Assembly (NCBI GenBank): GCA_030625995.1
Contig: DAOUPU010000076.1
Span: 1 to 10,200 of the forward strand
Length of the DNA: 10,200 nucleotides
DNA from: Flavobacteriaceae bacterium
GTDB lineage: Bacteria > Bacteroidota > Bacteroidia > Flavobacteriales > Flavobacteriaceae
Direction: 5' to 3'
Part shown: in pieces, positions 6,864-10,200 of the stretch
Layout of the letters: each line of letters starts with the position of its first letter
Position numbering within the stretch: the stretch's first letter is position 1
Program-made: the position numbers and the translations under genes
Notes under the pieces: model-generated
The model's input: only the letters and a program-made list of their open reading frames with translations
Databases searched by the model: none
Told to the model about the DNA's origin: nothing

Positions 6864-7985
6864 TTATTCCACGGAGCTATCTCTAAGTACTATATTCCCT
6901 TTTTTACCGGTGATTGTAACTTTACCAAGTTGTTTTTCACCATATGTAGCGCTTATGTGCCTTAGTTTTTTCGATTTATCAACCATATCCGTTTGGATAT
7001 TCTGGAAAGATCTGGGTATTCTGATTACACCTTGTTCGATATATGCTTTAAACTTAAAAGCCAATCCCGAAATATTAATATTTATATCCGAAGACTCCTG
7101 CTCAATATTAATATTGGCCTGAGGCACACCAATATTTGAAACCTTTAATTCTGTTACTTTCATTTTCAGATCAATTGTTTCACTCACTGTATCCAATTGT
7201 ACATTCGTAAAGTTTAAGACACCATGTATACTTTCTACATTTAAAACTTTAACTTTATCTTTACTGGAATTCATCTCCAGAGAATTTACCGTCTCAATAT
7301 CGATAGTAGAACCACTACTATTTATTATTAAGTTTTCTGAAAATTTCAAATCCAGTTCCGCATTTTTTAGAGTCAAATTTCCAAACTCTATTGATTTTGA
7401 TCTGAGTTTTCCAAATTTCATTTCAATTGTTGCGTTTGTAAGGTCATTGGTTAGCCATATATCGCCATGTTGTGTATTTGCCGATAGTTTACCCTTCCAA
7501 TCCGTCAGAATAACATCACCAAATTTGTTGGAAATAGCAATAGTTACACTCTTCGGCAAGTAAATATTGTAATCAATATTGATATGGGTTTTATCAAGAT
7601 CAATTGGGTTTGCCTTATTAAAATAGCGGGAAAACGCACTAGAATTCTGTTCTTGCAGTTTCGTCGATATATCAATCAATTCACCAACTATTTTAGTACT
7701 AAGCTGTATTCGATCCAAAAGCTCATCAGCCTCTTCCTTTTTCATATGAGTTACTTCAATATTAACAACAATTGCTATACTGTCCTTTTCCCATCCATTA
7801 ATATTGATATCGCCATACTTGTGATCTAAATTCAGCTCATTCAAACTAGTCATTGCATATGTTTTCTCAATTTTCTTAGACACTCTCTGCTGTGCTTGAA
7901 TCGAAAACCCAATTATTAGGGTTAATCCAAGAACTATTTTTTTATAAGATATACTCATTTTCATTAGGTGTTTTTTTTGACTCAT
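6864..7985 (-). CDS. DUF4097-type exported beta-helix protein
   Basis: The product is 373 aa from the first ATG (7985), but Met8 (7964) or Met10 (7958) are better starts: they place MSISYKKIVLGLTLIIGFSIQAQ as a normal signal peptide and shorten the overlap with the anti-sigma gene from 44 to 23 or 17 bp. The mature part has the DUF4097 pattern: an opening LNLDHKYGDININGWEKDSI (51-70), a helical insert (MKKEEADELLDRIQ), then coils such as NKFGDVILTDWKGKL (153-167), QHGDIWLTND (172-181) and MKFGKLRSKSIEFGNLTLK (189-207), a beta-helix suited to the periplasm or cell surface. The family is often called a putative adhesin; its biochemical role is unknown. Its position directly after sigma and anti-sigma genes is common in Bacteroidota and suggests an envelope-state sensor or effector, which is inference. 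Confidence 0.88.
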   Translation of the reverse strand: MSQKKHLMKMSISYKKIVLGLTLIIGFSIQAQQRVSKKIEKTYAMTSLNELNLDHKYGDININGWEKDSIAIVVNIEVTHMKKEEADELLDRIQLSTKIVGELIDISTKLQEQNSSAFSRYFNKANPIDLDKTHINIDYNIYLPKSVTIAISNKFGDVILTDWKGKLSANTQHGDIWLTNDLTNATIEMKFGKLRSKSIEFGNLTLKNAELDLKFSENLIINSSGSTIDIETVNSLEMNSSKDKVKVLNVESIHGVLNFTNVQLDTVSETIDLKMKVTELKVSNIGVPQANINIEQESSDININISGLAFKFKAYIEQGVIRIPRSFQNIQTDMVDKSKKLRHISATYGEKQLGKVTITGKKGNIVLRDSSVE

Positions 7986-8487
7986 TAATTTGAAGAAGCA
8001 AGTTCTCTATAAGTTCTATTCTCTTTTTATAATTTTTAATGATTGCCTCCAAAATGAATTCATTATTTATGTTCTTTTTCAATTCTAATTTCAGTTCATC
8101 ATATTCTATATCCAACTCATCCATAAATAATAAAAATTCCTTTTTCTCTTCTGTAGATAATCTTGAGCTATTTTGTACTAGTTGAACCTGGTAAGAAACT
8201 AAGTTCGAATAATACACATCCACATCGTGCAATTCCTGATTTGTTTCAATGTTTTGAACGCTATATTTTCTTTTTTCACCATTCAAAAAATTGAACATAA
8301 AAAACATCCCAACGACAATCGCAATACCTGCGGCAACTCTAAATTTAGTAGATCTCCATAAAGGGATAATCTTTGGTTCCTTATTGTCTAAACTAGCTTC
8401 TATGGATTTCCAAATTTTGGACTTATCTGCTCTATGCTCGTCAAATAAAAACTTATTTTCTCTGATTTGTTTTTCTAATTCGTCCAT
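7942..8487 (-). CDS. Membrane-spanning anti-sigma factor
   Basis: The 181-aa product has a cytoplasmic N-terminal part (MDELEKQIRENKFLFDEHRA, then SKIWKSIEASLDNK), one membrane helix (VAAGIAIVVGMFFMFNFL, 51-68) and a periplasmic helical part (YYSNLVSYQVQLVQ, EEKKEFLLFMDELDIEYDEL, ILEAIIKNYKKRIELIENLL). This layout and the YY...LDIEYDELK...I.NYKKRIELIE pattern are typical of Bacteroidota anti-sigma proteins co-transcribed with an ECF sigma; no zinc-binding HxxxCxxC is present. By analogy the N-terminal part holds the sigma at the membrane until an envelope signal arrives. Its ATG overlaps the sigma stop by one base (TAATG on the coding strand), a sign of translational coupling and fixed stoichiometry. 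Its 3' end overlaps the DUF4097 gene. Confidence 0.85.
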   Translation of the reverse strand: MDELEKQIRENKFLFDEHRADKSKIWKSIEASLDNKEPKIIPLWRSTKFRVAAGIAIVVGMFFMFNFLNGEKRKYSVQNIETNQELHDVDVYYSNLVSYQVQLVQNSSRLSTEEKKEFLLFMDELDIEYDELKLELKKNINNEFILEAIIKNYKKRIELIENLLLQINESKKTPNENEYIL

Positions 8488-9026
8488 TACAAGCTATTTA
8501 TTACATTAACTAATTTCTTCTTCGCGCGATGATATTGAGATTTAGAAGTAGATGTTGTTACCCCAAGTATTTCACCTATTTCTACGTGATCATATCCTTC
8601 AATCAAATACAAATTGATAATCTGTTTGTACCCCTTCGGAAGTAATTTAATTCCATCTCTAATTTTCGAAATATCCAATTTTTCAGCTTCCTCATAACTT
8701 TCCTCGCTAATATGATCCTCCTGACTATCAAAGGGCACAACATCTATTTTCTTCAGTTTCAAATGATTTATACATTTATTAATTACTATCCTTTTTAGCC
8801 AGGAACCAAAAGTGCTTTCAAATCTAAAATTGCTCAAATTTCTAAACGCTTCCACAAAACTATTTTGTACTATATCTTCAGCATCCTCTTTAGATCCCAA
8901 CATTCTCATGCTTATATTGTACATGGCATCTATATAGAGTTCATACAATTTATATTGTGACCCTCTATGGCCATTCCTGCATTTTTCAATCAGGTCTTTG
9001 TGTGTGTATAGGATATTTCGCTCCAC
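8487..9026 (-). CDS. RNA polymerase sigma factor, ECF subfamily
   Basis: The 179-aa product has the normal ECF length. Region 2 spans ~24-93, with LYELYIDAMYNISMRMLGS, the core-binding DAEDIVQNSFVEAF (48-61), F-x-S-TFGSWLKRI and the -10-contacting VINKCINHLKLKK (81-93). A short acidic linker (98-117) is followed by region 4 (~121-175), with LLPKGYKQIINLYLIEGYD and the helix-turn-helix HVEIGEILGVTTSTSKSQYHRAKKKL (147-172). The start is GTG at 9024-9026: the codon just upstream is TAA and no ATG lies before region 2, so GTG is the only reasonable start; this may keep expression low. The ECF-type promoter 46 bp upstream (9073-9102) has the same motif as the barrel promoter, so the gene is probably self-activated and controlled by the anti-sigma gene that overlaps its stop. 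Confidence 0.95.
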   Translation of the reverse strand: MERNILYTHKDLIEKCRNGHRGSQYKLYELYIDAMYNISMRMLGSKEDAEDIVQNSFVEAFRNLSNFRFESTFGSWLKRIVINKCINHLKLKKIDVVPFDSQEDHISEESYEEAEKLDISKIRDGIKLLPKGYKQIINLYLIEGYDHVEIGEILGVTTSTSKSQYHRAKKKLVNVINSL

Positions 9027-9072
9027 TTAGACGTTAGTACTAAAATTCATGAAAATGCATTTGTTATTTTAA

Positions 9073-9102
9073 AAAGACAGTCGCAAAGAGCAAGGGTTGC
9101 AT
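9073..9102 (-). promoter_or_regulatory. ECF-type autoregulatory promoter of the sigma operon
   Basis: On the minus strand: ATGCAACC (9102-9095), 16 bp, GTCTTT (9078-9073), matching the 6769-6798 promoter in both blocks and in spacing. The bases just outside are also shared (AAT before ATGCAACC, TTG starting one base after it). The -10 ends 46 bp before the GTG start, giving a leader of about 40 nt. An ECF promoter before the ECF gene itself implies positive autoregulation. Confidence 0.75.
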
Positions 9103-9381
9103 ATTTCATAGTTTTGTTAATAATAAGTTCTGCCTTTTCATTAAAAATTAGACTCGATTTTTTATTTATTGTTACATATCAAACTCAGTTTCAACATCTT
9201 TTGGTTTATCTTGAACTTGATTAAAATAAGCTCAAAACCGATAGTAATATTGAAGGTTCATTAAAATAATTTTCTTCAAACACTGGGATAATATTCACCG
9301 AATAACCGTCAGGTCTGTCAATTCTATTGCTCAAAGAAAATGAAAATTTATTTTTAGATTAAGTGAATTTGTAAAAAACTA
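9103..9381. other. Non-coding stretch between the sigma promoter and repeat copy 2
   Basis: No gene can be supported here. The only hint of coding is a 45-codon minus-strand run without a start codon, between TAA codons at 9359-9361 and 9221-9223, reading NRIDRPDGYSVNIIPVF in its middle. It looks protein-like but is too short to name, and may be a gene remnant or chance. Confidence 0.4.
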
Positions 9382-9700
9382 AACAACCCCTGAAACAACC
9401 CCGTAATTCTTTAACATATTTTAATATCCTTTAATATGGATTAACATTTAAGTCAATGATAACGGCTATTTAAAGGTTAATACTTAGTAAAATGTGTTAA
9501 GGTATATTAAAAAGGTTCGGCTTCTTTGCCCGCACGCAAAAGCTCTTCTTAAATGAAGAGCTTTTTTTATACGTATAATTTGTTTTGAATTAACTAGGAC
9601 GGAAAGAGGAGAAGCCTGTCCACCGTTGGCTGATTTATCCAACAGAATTGGAGGAGCCTTTCACCTTTATTAGACAGACCTTGCAGAATTCAGTTTTAAA
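9382..9700 (+). repeat. Long non-coding direct repeat, copy 2 (right flank of the sigma locus)
   Basis: The core 9382-9527 matches 4629-4774 without gaps. TTAA occurs at 9411, 9421, 9431 and 9441, the same 10-bp ladder as in copy 1. Downstream, GCCCGCA and the terminator at 9539-9568 correspond to CCCGCA and a weaker hairpin-plus-T5 region at about 4970-5006. A right arm from about 9584 (GAATTAACTAGGACGGAAAG, then AAGCCTGTCCACC) to CAGTTTTAA corresponds to 5028-5140 with lower identity. In this arm GTTGG (9625) and CCAAC (9639) form a smaller hairpin than in copy 1. The element ends about 45 bp from the stop of the Crp/Fnr-type gene. No ORF lies inside. Confidence 0.85.
9539..9568 (+). terminator. 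Intrinsic terminator inside repeat copy 2
   Basis: AAAGCTCTTC (9539-9548) pairs perfectly with GAAGAGCTTT (9555-9564) across TTAAAT, and the T-run continues to 9568. The tail is much better on the plus strand (7 T) than on the minus strand (4 T). There is no plus-strand gene upstream to terminate, so the transcript, if any, comes from the repeat core itself. It might also help stop transcription of the minus-strand Crp/Fnr-type gene. Confidence 0.8.
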
Positions 9701-9743
9701 ATTTTTAAATAAACGTCACCTGAAATTTAAGAATACAAAAAAA

Positions 9744-10200
9744 CTATCGATCGAAAGTACTTATCTCTTTCAAAACTTTCAGATTATTTATTTTGATGTC
9801 TTGACGAGTAACATCAACTAAATTTTCCTTCTTAAAGGAAGAAAGAATTCTAATAGCATTGGGGGTAGTCATATTGGAAAGCCCGGCCAGGTCCGATCTT
9901 TTTAAGCTTACATTCAAAGTCCCATTACTCGTATTTTTTCCATAAATATCATTGATCAACAGCAAAGCCTCAGCAAGCCGTGCCCGGACATGTTTTTGTG
10001 TAAGGTTAATTAAACGGCCATCCGATTTAACCAGATCCATTGCAAGTGATTTCATTATACTAAAAGCCAGTTTTTTATTACTTTCTATTACTTTAAAAAA
10101 ATCTTTTTTCTTAATAATGCAAACAGCAGAATCTTCCAAAGTGACGGAGGATGCCAAACATGAATTCCCTCCCATTAAAGCTCGAAATCCAATAAAATCA
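9744..10200 (-). CDS. Crp/Fnr-family transcriptional regulator (5'-truncated by window)
   Basis: The frame stays open to the window edge, so the visible ~152 residues are the C-terminal part; the internal ATG at 10175 is not the true start. The first visible residues, DFIGFRALMGG, then ASSVTLEDSAVCIIKKKDFF, are the end of the cyclic-nucleotide-binding-type beta-roll as in Fnr-like regulators ('GdFIGyrall', 'atALEDs.v'). The dimerisation helix (NKKLAFSIMKSLAMDLVK) and a winged helix-turn-helix follow: VRARLAEALLLINDIYG, then LKRSDLAGLSNMTTPNAIRILSSFKKENLV. The family binds DNA as a dimer and reacts to a small ligand, oxygen or redox through its N-terminal part, which is outside the window, so the signal cannot be named. 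It lies upstream of, and is transcribed in the same direction as, the sigma operon, but repeat copy 2 lies between them. Confidence 0.92.
   Translation of the reverse strand, partial: DFIGFRALMGGNSCLASSVTLEDSAVCIIKKKDFFKVIESNKKLAFSIMKSLAMDLVKSDGRLINLTQKHVRARLAEALLLINDIYGKNTSNGTLNVSLKRSDLAGLSNMTTPNAIRILSSFKKENLVDVTRQDIKINNLKVLKEISTFDR

Noticed and set aside
6910..8509. Plus-strand open frames at 6910-7122, 7584-7829 and 8291-8509
   Set aside because: They are antisense to the DUF4097 and anti-sigma genes, low-complexity hydrophobic translations without start context or neighbours.

Overview
The window is AT-rich and reads as a Bacteroidota chromosome, most likely a marine or soil Cytophagales/Flavobacteriales-type organism (lineage is inference). 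The grounds are a TAnnTTTG-like -7 box, poor Shine-Dalgarno sites, secreted proteins ending their signal peptides in ...GQ/AQ, and families typical of this phylum: PD40 propellers, DUF4097/DUF2807 'GIN' adhesin-like proteins, and an ECF sigma factor with a Bacteroidota-type anti-sigma partner.

Left part (1-4577, plus strand). It opens with the C-terminal DNA-binding half of an OmpR/PhoB response regulator. Three genes for exported proteins follow: a 701-aa TPR plus beta-propeller protein, a 217-aa protein that looks like only the N-terminal propeller part of a prolyl oligopeptidase, and a jelly-roll-like plus TPR protein whose signal peptide is separated from its body by a one-base frameshift. 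The first two have nearly the same upstream box: CTTAAC, CTTCAT and CTTAAT half-sites at 10-11 bp steps, exactly 22 bp before a TAAATTT(G/A) -7 element. This suggests co-regulation by an OmpR-type regulator, possibly the one encoded at the window start. Intrinsic terminators close the first and third genes.

Middle part (5177-9102, minus strand). This is a compact stress-response-like locus read right to left: ECF sigma factor, membrane anti-sigma factor, DUF4097 beta-helix protein, outer-membrane beta-barrel, a 65-aa small protein, and a DUF2807 lipoprotein with a ladder of GAS motifs. The sigma gene and the barrel gene each have the same ECF-type promoter, ATGCAACC-N16-GTCTTT when -35 is taken as GCAACC. 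The locus is therefore probably an autoregulated sigma operon with a second internal promoter under the same sigma, controlling cell-envelope proteins.

Flanks of the middle part. Two direct copies of a long non-coding element (4629-5140 and 9382-9700) bracket the sigma locus. Their left 146 bp are equal in length and about 90% identical by eye. They carry TTAA four times at exact 10-bp steps. In the right copy the core is followed by a perfect intrinsic terminator on the plus strand although no plus-strand gene lies upstream, so the element may encode a small RNA.

Right end (9744-10200, minus strand). The C-terminal part of a Crp/Fnr-family regulator runs off the window edge.
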